Shown one piece after another: positions 1 through 6,480 of a stretch of DNA of 10,107 nucleotides. Position numbers and translations under genes: made by a program. Within the stretch, counting starts at the first letter, position 1. Each line of letters begins with the position of its first letter. Below the pieces are notes generated by a model. The model was not told the DNA's origin. It was given only the letters and a program-made list of their open reading frames with translations, and did not search any database. Source of the stretch: Legionella genomosp. 1 (GTDB lineage Bacteria; Pseudomonadota; Gammaproteobacteria; Legionellales; Legionellaceae); assembly GCA_945867185.1 (NCBI GenBank), contig CAMBHM010000039.1:1-10107 (forward strand). The letters run 5' to 3'.

Positions 1-2
1 TC

Positions 3-782
3 GATATCATGCTTGATAAAGTCGCCACTTATAAAGAAAAAATAGAAACGATAAAGAAAAAAATAAAAAAAGCCCTCACCTATCCCATGGCGGTCATGGT
101 CATTGCGTTTGTAGTCACAGCAGGCTTGTTGACCTTTGTCGTGCCACAGTTTGAGTCCCTGTTCAAAGGATTTGGGGCTGACTTGCCCGCATTAACACGT
201 GCTGTCATCTCGATGTCTCGTCTTTTCCAAACCTATTGGTATCTGATTTTGGGAACGCTCGGTGGCGCCATTTATGGGTTCAGCTATGCCAAAAACCATT
301 CCCCTGCGTTTGCGCATGGAATCGATAGAATTCTTCTAAAAATCCCTGTCTTGGGTACCATCTTACAACAAGCAGCCATCGCACGATTTACCCGAACCTT
401 GTCCATCACTTTCGCAGCAGGTTTGCCTTTGGTTGAGGCACTAAGTGCCGTTGCGGGCGCTACAGGCAATATTTTATATGCCGAAGCCACCGAAAAAATA
501 AAGGAAGACATCTCAAGCGGCCAACAAATGAACCTAGCCATGGAGCGCACCAAATTGTTTCCAAGTATGGTGATCCAAATGATAGCCATTGGTGAGGAAT
601 CCGGCACCTTAGAACAAATGTTGAGTAAAGTTGCTGATTTTTATGAGGAAGGGGTAGACAATGCCGTCGATGCCCTAAGCAGTTTATTAGAACCCATGAT
701 CATGTCTATTTTAGGTGTATTGGTAGGTGGACTCGTCATCGCCATGTATTTGCCCATTTTTAAACTGGGATCGGTGGTATGA
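3..782 (+). CDS. pilC: Type IV pilus inner-membrane platform protein PilC, C-terminal part
   Basis: The reading frame is open from the window edge; the first ATG at 9 is internal, so the gene is cut at its 5' end. About 259 residues remain, whereas PilC/GspF proteins are usually about 400. PilC is the inner-membrane platform of the type IV pilus, linking the PilB and PilT motor ATPases to pilin assembly. The visible part starts at the Lys-rich stretch (KEKIETIKKKIKKALTYP) that precedes the first membrane segment (about residues 28-48 from the ATG). A second membrane segment lies near 75-95. The second GspF domain carries the family signatures LVEALSAVAGATGN and MIAIGEESGTLEQML, then LLEPMIM and a last membrane helix near 228-250. 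The stop overlaps the pilD start by four bases (ATGA), the usual pilC-pilD coupling. I separate it from GspF by the pilD neighbour and the closer resemblance to PilC, which is inference from memory of the family. Confidence 0.95.
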   Translation, partial: DIMLDKVATYKEKIETIKKKIKKALTYPMAVMVIAFVVTAGLLTFVVPQFESLFKGFGADLPALTRAVISMSRLFQTYWYLILGTLGGAIYGFSYAKNHSPAFAHGIDRILLKIPVLGTILQQAAIARFTRTLSITFAAGLPLVEALSAVAGATGNILYAEATEKIKEDISSGQQMNLAMERTKLFPSMVIQMIAIGEESGTLEQMLSKVADFYEEGVDNAVDALSSLLEPMIMSILGVLVGGLVIAMYLPIFKLGSVV

Positions 783-1648
783 TGATCGAGACCTTTATCC
801 AGATCCACCCTGTCAGCACCTATTTGTTTTTGGGCGTTATTTTTCTATGCGTCGGCAGTTTTCTAAACGTATTGATATACAGACTACCATTCATGTTACA
901 GGCCCATTGGGCGAATGACTGTCACATTCTTCTCAAGTTGGAGACAACGCCTCTTGTCCCCCTCACGCTGTTTTATCCTCGATCATTTTGCCCTGCTTGT
1001 AAAAAAAACATTCCCTGGTGGCACAACATCCCGCTTCTCAGTTATCTCTTCCTACGCGGACGCTGTCATCATTGTCATCACTCCATTCCCTGGCATTATC
1101 CGTTGGTCGAAGTAGTCTGTTGCATGCTATCCCTTCTGACTCTCGCACACTTTGGACTACATCTCATGGTGATCTTCCCCTTACTATTTGTATGGGGGCT
1201 CATCGGTTTATTCGTCATCGATATGCAACACCAGCTCTTACCGGACAGTTTGACATTGGGCTTATTGTGGCTAGGCTTATTCGTTAATATCAATGCGGTA
1301 TTTACCCCCTTACCCATCGCCGTCTTAAGCGCTGCCGGGGCCTATCTTGCCTTATGGCTATTTATCCACTTATTTTATCTCTTGTCCGGCAAAGTAGGCA
1401 TGGGACATGGTGATTTTAAACTCTTTGCAGCCTTTGGCGCCTGGTTTGGTTGGACACAACTCCCCTTTATTTTGATCTGCTCCTCCCTCACAGGAGCCCT
1501 CATTGGGACATTCTATTTAAAAATCACCCACCAAACCAAAGACACCCCCATCCCCTTTGGCCCTTTTCTCTGCCTTGCAGGTCTTCTCTCTCTCTTTTTT
1601 GGGAGTGAAATCTTGCATTGGTACTTCTCTACTATACTTATCTCATGA
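779..1648 (+). CDS. pilD: Prepilin peptidase / N-methyltransferase PilD
   Basis: PilD is an inner-membrane aspartic protease that cleaves the leader of type IV prepilins and pseudopilins and methylates the new N-terminal residue. The 289-residue length is normal for the bifunctional form. An N-terminal membrane helix (about 15-35) contains the family motif GSFLNVLIYRLP. A cytoplasmic loop carries two CxxC pairs (C71/C74 and C96/C99), as in zinc-binding PilD proteins. The two catalytic aspartates are D148 (in VIDMQHQLLPD) and D212 (in GMGHGDFK). They are 64 residues apart, the spacing known for TcpJ (D125 and D189). About seven further hydrophobic helices follow. The start ATG overlaps the pilC stop; ATGATG leaves a one-codon ambiguity. 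If the cell has a type II secretion system, this enzyme would probably process its pseudopilins too, but nothing in the window shows that. Confidence 0.97.
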   Translation: MMIETFIQIHPVSTYLFLGVIFLCVGSFLNVLIYRLPFMLQAHWANDCHILLKLETTPLVPLTLFYPRSFCPACKKNIPWWHNIPLLSYLFLRGRCHHCHHSIPWHYPLVEVVCCMLSLLTLAHFGLHLMVIFPLLFVWGLIGLFVIDMQHQLLPDSLTLGLLWLGLFVNINAVFTPLPIAVLSAAGAYLALWLFIHLFYLLSGKVGMGHGDFKLFAAFGAWFGWTQLPFILICSSLTGALIGTFYLKITHQTKDTPIPFGPFLCLAGLLSLFFGSEILHWYFSTILIS

Positions 1649-1658
1649 GCGATCTTGA

Positions 1659-2591
1659 ATGAATATCAACCCTCTCATTTTACCTCCTAATGCCATAAAG
1701 CGCGTAAAAACCTATTTACTTGAATTGCAAAATAATCTATGCAATACACTGGAACAGTTGGATGGCAAGGGCCACTTTATTCAAGATAGATGGGAGCGAT
1801 CTGAGGGAGGTGGGGGGATTTCCTGTGTACTAACAGGTGGGCAGATCTTCAGCAAAGCCGGCATTAATTTTTCATGTGTAACCGGCGCCACCCTGCCCCC
1901 TGCCGCCACCGCTGCCCGTCCGCAACTGGCCGGCTGCCAGTTCACAGCCATGGGCGTTTCATTGGTGTTTCACCCCGACAATCCCTATGTGCCTACCACG
2001 CACGCCAACGTGCGTTTTTTTATTGCCGACAAAGAAGGCTGCCCCCCCTGTTGGTGGTTTGGAGGCGGATTTGATCTTACCCCCTGTTATGGGTTTGAAG
2101 AAGACTGTCGCCATTGGCATCAAACTGCGAAGGACGCCTGCCAACCCTTTGGGGACTCTCTATACCCCCGCTTCAAAGCCTGGTGTGATTCTTATTTCTA
2201 CCTCAAACACCGTCAAGAAGCCCGCGGCATTGGAGGGCTTTTTTTTGACGATTATGATGAGTTGGGATTTGAAGCAAGTTTTGGACTGACTCAAAACATT
2301 GGCGATCATTTCATAAAAGCCTATGCACCCATCGTCAACAAACGAAAAAATGTCCCGTTTGGCCCACATGAGAAAGCTTTTCAACTATACCGACGTGGCC
2401 GATATGTTGAGTTCAATTTGATTTATGATCGCGGCACTTTATTTGGCTTACAATCTGGTGGCCGCACCGAGTCCATTTTAATGTCTCTGCCGCCTGAGGT
2501 CCACTGGATCTATAACTACCAACCGGAGGTGGGCAGTGCAGAAGAACAATTATATTCTCAATTTTTGCCGCAGCGCAATTGGCTCGATTAA
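1659..2591 (+). CDS. hemF: Oxygen-dependent coproporphyrinogen III oxidase
   Basis: HemF is a cytosolic enzyme that uses O2 to decarboxylate two propionates of coproporphyrinogen III, giving protoporphyrinogen IX in haem synthesis. The 310-residue protein is full length. Family blocks are present in order: [14 protein letters not shown] (40-53), GVSLVFHP (99-106), HANVRFF (115-121), [15 protein letters not shown] (132-146), [13 protein letters not shown] (188-200) and [21 protein letters not shown] (249-269). His105, His115, His154 and His184 keep the spacing of the metal/active-site histidines of E. coli HemF (96, 106, 145, 175). D257 in the YDRGT block matches the conserved aspartate. An in-frame TGA directly precedes the ATG, so no earlier start is possible. 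There is no strong Shine-Dalgarno, and the gene follows pilD by 10 bases, so translation may depend on pilD. The stop lies in a TTAA shared with the convergent SDR gene. Confidence 0.98.
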   Translation: MNINPLILPPNAIKRVKTYLLELQNNLCNTLEQLDGKGHFIQDRWERSEGGGGISCVLTGGQIFSKAGINFSCVTGATLPPAATAARPQLAGCQFTAMGVSLVFHPDNPYVPTTHANVRFFIADKEGCPPCWWFGGGFDLTPCYGFEEDCRHWHQTAKDACQPFGDSLYPRFKAWCDSYFYLKHRQEARGIGGLFFDDYDELGFEASFGLTQNIGDHFIKAYAPIVNKRKNVPFGPHEKAFQLYRRGRYVEFNLIYDRGTLFGLQSGGRTESILMSLPPEVHWIYNYQPEVGSAEEQLYSQFLPQRNWLD

Positions 2592-3430
2592 GCGATAACC
2601 CGTCTACTGAGTGCAAGGATAATTTTCTCCAAACTATGTTCATGAGGATTAGTCTGATTCACAATGGCCGTGGTCCTCTGCTCACAGTCCTGTTTTACTT
2701 CTTTATCAGGTAGAATGTAAAAAGTATTACTCTTTATCCCGCGTAGGATTGCAGCTGCCACATCCGAAGCTGGACGGCATCTTGCCATCAAATCAGACAC
2801 CATCCCATGCAGAGAGTCGGCAATAGTCGGTTCTGACTGTTGCATCAAAGCGGTATTTGCAAACGACGGGCATACGACAGATACGCCAATTGGTTTATTC
2901 AGGCGTTTTAAATCAAAAAACAAGGACTCAGACAATGCCACGATAGCATGCTTCGACATGGCATAAGCGCCCATGTACGACCCACTGCATAATCCATAAA
3001 AACTGGACATATTTACAATATGACCAGGACACCCTTGCTCAAACATCAAAGGCAAAAACAGTTGCACCCCATGCAGCACACCATGTAAATTCACATCAAG
3101 TACCTTTGACACATGCTCATGCGTCAACGTCCACACCGGTGCTAAATGACCACTGATGCCAGCATTATTGATGAGCCAATCGACTCGATGAAACTGTTGA
3201 TAGGTTTTAATCGCTAACTGTTCGATCTGATCTCGTTTAGACACATCACACACAACACCAAGGATCCGTTGAGAAAACAACCCTTGTAAACGCGCTACCT
3301 CTTCAAACAAACGCGCTTCGGCACAATCAGCCATTACCACCTGCATGCCTTCTTGGAGACAAGCCTGCACCAACGCCAACCCAATGCCACTTGCAGCACC
3401 AGTAATGACGGCCACTCGTTCTGATAACAC
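2588..3430 (-). CDS. Short-chain dehydrogenase/reductase (SDR), classical type
   Basis: This is an NAD(P)-dependent oxidoreductase with a Rossmann fold; the substrate cannot be read from the sequence. Motifs of a classical SDR are complete: nucleotide-binding TGAASGIG (10-17), D35 after the second strand (suggesting NAD(H) preference), CDV (61-63), NNAG (88-91), N114, S143, and YAMSK with Y156 and K160. The Ser-Tyr-Lys triad is at the usual spacing. At 280 residues it is longer than the usual 250. The extra C-terminal part (about 205-280) resembles SDRs annotated for hydroxylated lipids or steroids, which is only a weak hint. The start is GTG, supported by a near-perfect Shine-Dalgarno (AAGGAGG, bases 3446-3440) nine bases away. 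That site begins inside the stop codon of the upstream csp gene, so the two are probably co-transcribed. The stop overlaps that of hemF. Confidence 0.93.
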   Translation of the reverse strand: MLSERVAVITGAASGIGLALVQACLQEGMQVVMADCAEARLFEEVARLQGLFSQRILGVVCDVSKRDQIEQLAIKTYQQFHRVDWLINNAGISGHLAPVWTLTHEHVSKVLDVNLHGVLHGVQLFLPLMFEQGCPGHIVNMSSFYGLCSGSYMGAYAMSKHAIVALSESLFFDLKRLNKPIGVSVVCPSFANTALMQQSEPTIADSLHGMVSDLMARCRPASDVAAAILRGIKSNTFYILPDKEVKQDCEQRTTAIVNQTNPHEHSLEKIILALSRRVIA

Positions 3431-3439
3431 GCTCAGGAG

Positions 3440-3446
3440 CCTCCTT
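3440..3446 (-). promoter_or_regulatory. Strong Shine-Dalgarno of the SDR gene, overlapping the csp stop codon
   Basis: The minus strand reads AAGGAGG nine bases before the GTG start at 3430. It overlaps the csp stop codon (3447-3445). The site justifies a GTG start. Ribosomes finishing csp would cover it, so translational coupling is possible. Confidence 0.8.
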
Positions 3447-3663
3447 AGGCTTCAGTCACCAAGAGCACGTCCTGCGCTTTCAGACCTTTAGGTCCTTTAT
3501 CTAGCACAAAACTCACCGGATCGTTCTCATGTAAGGTTTTGAATCCAACCCCTTGAATATCTTTATAATGCACAAAAATATCATCACCTTGTTCATTAAT
3601 GATGAATCCAAATCCTTTCTTCTCGTTAAACCACTTAACAAGTCCTGTTTCACGTTCCGTCAT
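3445..3663 (-). CDS. Cold-shock domain protein (CspA family)
   Basis: This is a small single-domain OB-fold protein that binds single-stranded RNA and DNA; relatives act as RNA chaperones. The sequence TGLVKWFNEKKGFGFI opens the domain. It contains RNP1 (KGFGFI) and RNP2 (DIFVHY), followed by the usual VSFVLDKGPKGLKAQDV region. I choose the ATG at 3663 (72 residues), because GAGG lies seven bases before it. The upstream in-frame ATG at 3669 would leave only one base after that GAGG and give 74 residues. Which Csp paralogue it is, and whether it is cold-inducible, cannot be told. The gene lies 40 bases after the zinc-ribbon gene and 14 bases before the SDR on the same strand, so all three may share a transcript. 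Confidence 0.96.
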   Translation of the reverse strand: MTERETGLVKWFNEKKGFGFIINEQGDDIFVHYKDIQGVGFKTLHENDPVSFVLDKGPKGLKAQDVLLVTEA

Positions 3664-3703
3664 ATCCATACCTCATAACCGTTCAGACCCCAACCCTAAA
3701 TGT

Positions 3704-3892
3704 CTAAAGACCTCTTGGCATAAAAGGCGACTCACTACTACAATGCTCGCATTCTAAAGTCACACCCCAGATGCGGGTATTACAATGTTTACAATGCCAT
3801 TCGCTATTTTCTAGGCAAGTTCCACACTCATCACAGTGCCACATGCCATTGTCATCCACAAGTTCATTCAGGAAAAAAGAATAATAATACAC
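3704..3892 (-). CDS. Small Cys-rich zinc-ribbon protein
   Basis: I do not recognise a specific family. The 62-residue product has seven cysteines: CxxCxxC at 20, 23 and 26, CxxC at 34 and 37, and CxxC at 48 and 51. Each cluster sits in a knuckle-like setting (WHCDECG, WHCKHC, LECEHC). This predicts one or two structural zinc sites, as in rubredoxin-like or zinc-ribbon proteins. Nothing shows enzyme activity; an RNA- or protein-binding role is possible only by analogy. The start is uncertain. The longest frame begins at GTG 3892 with a poor ribosome site, an in-frame TAG lies eight codons upstream, and ATG 3844 (46 residues) would keep every cysteine. The N-terminal stretch MYYYSFFLNELVDD could therefore be untranslated. 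It is the first gene of the leftward zinc ribbon-csp-SDR group. Confidence 0.7.
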   Translation of the reverse strand: MYYYSFFLNELVDDNGMWHCDECGTCLENSEWHCKHCNTRIWGVTLECEHCSSESPFMPRGL

Positions 3893-4089
3893 TTCATCAC
3901 CGCCATGACAACCCTATTCTCCCAAAAGGTCTTGCAGCAAGGCACGACCACATCCACAGGGTAGCATACCGGCGCAGTGAATAGCACCAACCCTTCGTAC
4001 CGGACAAAAAACCACTAAAGTCCAACATCAGCCGCCTTGATATGATAAAATTCCGACTCCATTTTGGATAGAATGCTGATGTAACAACA

Positions 4090-4118
4090 TTGTCATGCAC
4101 TTTTGCCCCTGGTATAAT
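4090..4118 (+). promoter_or_regulatory. Sigma70-type promoter for the DUF1640-like gene (and probably pyrE)
   Basis: A -35 element TTGTCA (4090-4095, five of six consensus bases) is followed by 17 bases and a perfect -10 TATAAT (4113-4118). The -10 is preceded by TGG, giving an extended -10. Transcription would start near 4125, leaving a leader of about 28 bases before the ATG at 4153. This is the clearest promoter in the window. Confidence 0.85.
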
Positions 4119-4152
4119 TAGAAAAATTAATGTATTCCTTGGAGTATTGGAC

Positions 4153-4593
4153 ATGACGTCAAGCACAGCAAAGCAATTTGATATGTTGGCGTTTATCCAT
4201 GGATTAAAAGAACGCGGTGTTAAAGAAGACTTAGCTGAATATCAAGCAAGGCAACTTGCACAGGTCATTGATATTGCAACAGCACAGAGTAGAGGAGAAG
4301 TTCACTCACAAGAGTTGGCAACAAAAATCGATATCAAGCAACTTGAAGTTGATCTAAAGTCTGACATCAAGCAGCTTGAAGTTGATCTAAGGTCTGACAT
4401 CAAACAACTTGAAGTTGATCTAAAGTCTGACATCAAGCGACTTGAAGTTGATCTGAAAATCGAGATCAAGCAACTCGAAGTTAAATTAGAGCAATATCGT
4501 TATGACTCTTTAAAGTTCACCGTCTGGACAGGTATTGGTGTGGTTGTGTTTCTAGGTGGAATGTTAGTAAAAGGCTTTCATTGGCTCACCTAA
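4153..4593 (+). CDS. DUF1640-like coiled-coil protein with C-terminal membrane anchor
   Basis: The function is unknown. The N-terminal part (FDMLAFIHGLKERGVKEDLAEYQARQLAQVI, about 9-39) resembles the start of DUF1640/CCDC90-type proteins. Residues 61-115 are five 11-residue repeats (IKQLEVDLKSD and variants). Ile/Leu occur at positions 1, 4 and 8 of each repeat, the 3-4-4 spacing of a hendecad coiled coil. A hydrophobic segment at about 122-141 (VWTGIGVVVFLGGMLV) is a likely membrane anchor, leaving a tail of a few residues. This predicts a rod attached to a membrane by its C-terminus, probably oligomeric. The start at 4153 (146 residues) has GGAG eight bases upstream and lies downstream of the predicted transcription start. 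A longer frame from TTG 4090 would begin inside the promoter, so I reject it. pyrE follows 52 bases later. Confidence 0.88.
   Translation: MTSSTAKQFDMLAFIHGLKERGVKEDLAEYQARQLAQVIDIATAQSRGEVHSQELATKIDIKQLEVDLKSDIKQLEVDLRSDIKQLEVDLKSDIKRLEVDLKIEIKQLEVKLEQYRYDSLKFTVWTGIGVVVFLGGMLVKGFHWLT
4333..4497 (+). repeat. Five tandem 33-base repeats coding 11-residue hendecads
   Basis: The units are at 4333-4365, 4366-4398, 4399-4431, 4432-4464 and 4465-4497. The first three are nearly identical: unit 2 differs from unit 1 at two bases, and unit 3 at one. Units 4 and 5 diverge, mainly in their 3' parts. This gradient suggests recent slippage or unequal recombination in the first units. The repeat length keeps the reading frame, so copy number could vary between strains without breaking the gene. 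Confidence 0.95.
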
Positions 4594-4645
4594 TAATATG
4601 TACAAAGTATAGGCAATGATGGGAAAGGAGCTGGGAGAGATAAAA

Positions 4646-5278
4646 ATGAGCCACTCAAAACACGCGTTCATTCGATTGGCATTGGATTGTAACGCCCTGC
4701 TCTTTGGAGACTTTACTCTTAAGTCAGGACGACAAAGCCCCTATTTTTTTAATGCTGGATTATTTTATCAAGGCCACGCCCTTCGTGAACTTGGACAGTA
4801 TTATGCCAGAGTCTTAATGAGGGAGGTACAAGACGTTCGGCATCTTTTTGGCCCCGCTTACAAAGGCTTACCGATTACCACTGCAACAGCCATTGCACTG
4901 GCTGAACATGGCATTGAAACAACGGTCAGTTTTAACCGAAAAGAAACAAAAGCGCATGGAGAAGGCGGGGACTTGATAGGCGCCCCACTGAATGGCCCAA
5001 CCGTTATTATTGATGATGTGATCACAGCAGGGATCGCTTTTAAAGAAGCACAACGCTTCATTCTAAATAAGGGGGGTAGTGTCCAAGCCGTAGTGATTGC
5101 CCTGGATAGACAAGAGCACAGTACAGGGACGATCTCCACATTGGCCTCGATTCAAGCAGAAGGCATCCCCGTACACGCCATTATTACCCTAGAAGACTTG
5201 ATTATTTACCTTAAAGAGCAAGGTAATCAAGAACAGGCCCACCGTCTCGCTAAACATCGGGAGCAAGTTGGTATCTAA
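4646..5278 (+). CDS. pyrE: Orotate phosphoribosyltransferase
   Basis: PyrE joins orotate to PRPP to give OMP in pyrimidine synthesis, in the cytosol as a dimer. The 210-residue length is close to the 213 of E. coli. The start region has TLKSGRQSPYFFNAG (24-38), with K26 matching the Salmonella active-site lysine. GPAYKGLP lies at 69-76. The flexible catalytic loop is FNRKETKAHGEGG (96-108), with R98, K99, K102 and H104. The PRPP-binding motif VIIDDVITAGIA lies at 120-131. Two positions differ from the enteric enzyme as I remember it: Ala103 where Asp is usual in the loop, and Ile130 where Thr is usual in TAGTA. I choose ATG 4646 because GGGAG lies eight bases upstream; ATGs at 4616 and 4619 would add up to ten residues with weaker ribosome sites. 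The stop overlaps that of the convergent protease gene. Confidence 0.95.
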   Translation: MSHSKHAFIRLALDCNALLFGDFTLKSGRQSPYFFNAGLFYQGHALRELGQYYARVLMREVQDVRHLFGPAYKGLPITTATAIALAEHGIETTVSFNRKETKAHGEGGDLIGAPLNGPTVIIDDVITAGIAFKEAQRFILNKGGSVQAVVIALDRQEHSTGTISTLASIQAEGIPVHAIITLEDLIIYLKEQGNQEQAHRLAKHREQVGI

Positions 5279-6318
5279 TACCCTGCAATATCAATGGTTT
5301 TTAAAACATATTGCTTGATTTGTCCTGCTCGTAACACCGTCACACCTACAGTATCGCCTACTGTCATCTTCGATAATCGATGATACAACGTCTCATAATT
5401 GCGAAGCTTCTTGCCATTCATGGCAACCAATTGATCCCCTAGAACAGTACGTCCCCAGCCATCGTGTGTCACACCGCGCAGTCCTGCCCAAGCGGCCGGC
5501 GTATTCGGTAATACTTTGGCTATTAAAACCCCTTTCTTGACCCCAAGACGTGCTGCTATACCTGGATCTACTGGTAAAATGCCAATCCCTGCTAATACCA
5601 CACGGCCATGCGTAATGATCTGATCCACTATCCGTGCAATATCCTCCGCGGGAACCGCAAATCCAATCCCAGCGGACGTACCCGATTGAGAAAAAATCAT
5701 CGAGTTCATACCCATCAACCGTCCATCACTATCTAACAATGGGCCACCGGAGTTACCAGGATTAATAGAAGCATCCGTCTGGATCATATCGCGAATCTTC
5801 ATCCCGCCAATGCCTGGCACTTGACGCCCTAATGCGGACACTACGCCAACGGTCAACGTGTGATCTAACCCAAACGGATTACCAATCGCCAAAGCCTTTT
5901 GCCCTACCAGCAACGTACTACTTGGTGCCAATGCAAACGGCTTAAACGAGCTCAGCCACGCTAACGCTTTCGGTGATTTTATCGCAAGCACTGCAATATC
6001 TTTACGCGGTTCAGCTCCAATCACTCGAGCCAAAACCGTCATTTTACCTACAGTCACCAAAAAATGATCGGCACCCTTTATCACATGATAATTGGTCACC
6101 ACATGCCCTTTGCGATCCCACACAATCCCCGATCCAGTGCCAGCAGGAATCTCCAATCGTTGGGCGTAGCGATTCGTAACCGTTTTCATACGATGAACAT
6201 ACACAACCTTCGGAGAAGCTGCCTGAAACACAGCAATGGTGTTTTTTTCACTAGACATCAACGCACTGGCTGGAAAAGAAAAAATCAAAGAAAACAATAC
6301 AACCAATGACTTGATCAT
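5275..6318 (-). CDS. Periplasmic HtrA/Deg-type serine protease, single PDZ domain
   Basis: This is an S1C-family serine protease, likely for periplasmic protein quality control. Residues 1-19 are a signal peptide (Lys at 3, hydrophobic core, ASA before the cleavage site). The protease domain shows PAGTGSGIVWD, then the catalytic triad: H78 (TNYHV), D107 (KDIAVL) and S190 (GNSGGPL). One PDZ domain occupies about 240-343. DegP and DegQ have two PDZ domains and about 450 residues, so at 347 residues this has DegS/Deg1 architecture. The cleavable signal, and the GIVWDRKGHVVTNYHVIKGA block, look more like the Deg1 group than like DegS, which keeps a membrane anchor. I therefore give no gene symbol. 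Some databases label such proteins 2-alkenal reductase, a doubtful transfer. AGGTAGG lies eight bases before the ATG. The stop TAG overlaps the pyrE stop. Confidence 0.93.
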   Translation of the reverse strand: MIKSLVVLFSLIFSFPASALMSSEKNTIAVFQAASPKVVYVHRMKTVTNRYAQRLEIPAGTGSGIVWDRKGHVVTNYHVIKGADHFLVTVGKMTVLARVIGAEPRKDIAVLAIKSPKALAWLSSFKPFALAPSSTLLVGQKALAIGNPFGLDHTLTVGVVSALGRQVPGIGGMKIRDMIQTDASINPGNSGGPLLDSDGRLMGMNSMIFSQSGTSAGIGFAVPAEDIARIVDQIITHGRVVLAGIGILPVDPGIAARLGVKKGVLIAKVLPNTPAAWAGLRGVTHDGWGRTVLGDQLVAMNGKKLRNYETLYHRLSKMTVGDTVGVTVLRAGQIKQYVLKTIDIAGY

Positions 6319-6354
6319 AGAGAATACCTACCTGGATTGTTAAACACGATCGCC

Positions 6355-6384
6355 ATTATGCACTAATTAAGAACACATTGACAG
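6355..6384 (-). promoter_or_regulatory. Possible promoter for the HtrA-type protease gene
   Basis: On the minus strand CTGTCA (6384-6379, four of six consensus bases) is followed by 18 bases and CATAAT (6360-6355, five of six). This lies about 37 bases upstream of the start codon, at a plausible distance. The match is moderate and chance is not excluded in this AT-rich spacer. Confidence 0.35.
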
Positions 6385-6428
6385 AATTATTTGTAAAATC
6401 AAGATAAGGTGTCGCTGCTCAGATTCCA

Positions 6429-6468
6429 TCACCCATCCTCGACGCCGCGGAGCGCCGAGGATGGGTGA
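6429..6468. repeat. GC-rich perfect palindrome (13-base arms), possible terminator or REP-like element
   Basis: The arms TCACCCATCCTCG (6429-6441) and its exact reverse complement (6456-6468) flank 14 bases. Inside these, CGC and GCG can pair further after one A-C mismatch, leaving a six-base loop. The element starts 12 bases after the stop codon of the leftward 216-residue gene and lies before the promoter region of the leftward protease gene. That position suits a transcription end, but neither side has a T tract. It is much more GC-rich than the flanking spacer. It could be a Rho-independent-like hairpin lacking a U tract, an mRNA-stabilising hairpin, or one copy of a dispersed palindromic repeat. 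Confidence 0.85.
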
Positions 6469-6480
6469 ACTATCTACGTA

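Noticed and set aside
3961..4015. Repeated TACCGG segments in the spacer between the divergent groups
   Set aside because: Only six bases are shared and the surrounding sequence does not form a clear symmetric site.
4090..4152. N-terminal extension of the DUF1640-like protein from TTG 4090
   Set aside because: This codon lies in the -35 element of the promoter, upstream of the expected transcript start; ATG 4153 has its own GGAG.
3897..4166. Minus-strand open frame of 89 codons across the spacer between the zinc-ribbon and DUF1640-like genes
   Set aside because: It covers the strong rightward promoter and the start of the DUF1640-like gene, its protein has no recognisable features, and I saw no good ribosome site.
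4333..4497. Tandem 33-base repeats as a CRISPR array
   Set aside because: The units are directly adjacent with no spacers and lie inside a continuous reading frame with a coherent coiled-coil pattern.
6378..6383. Perfect TTGACA on the plus strand in the protease upstream region
   Set aside because: No acceptable -10 lies 16-18 bases downstream, and no rightward gene follows.
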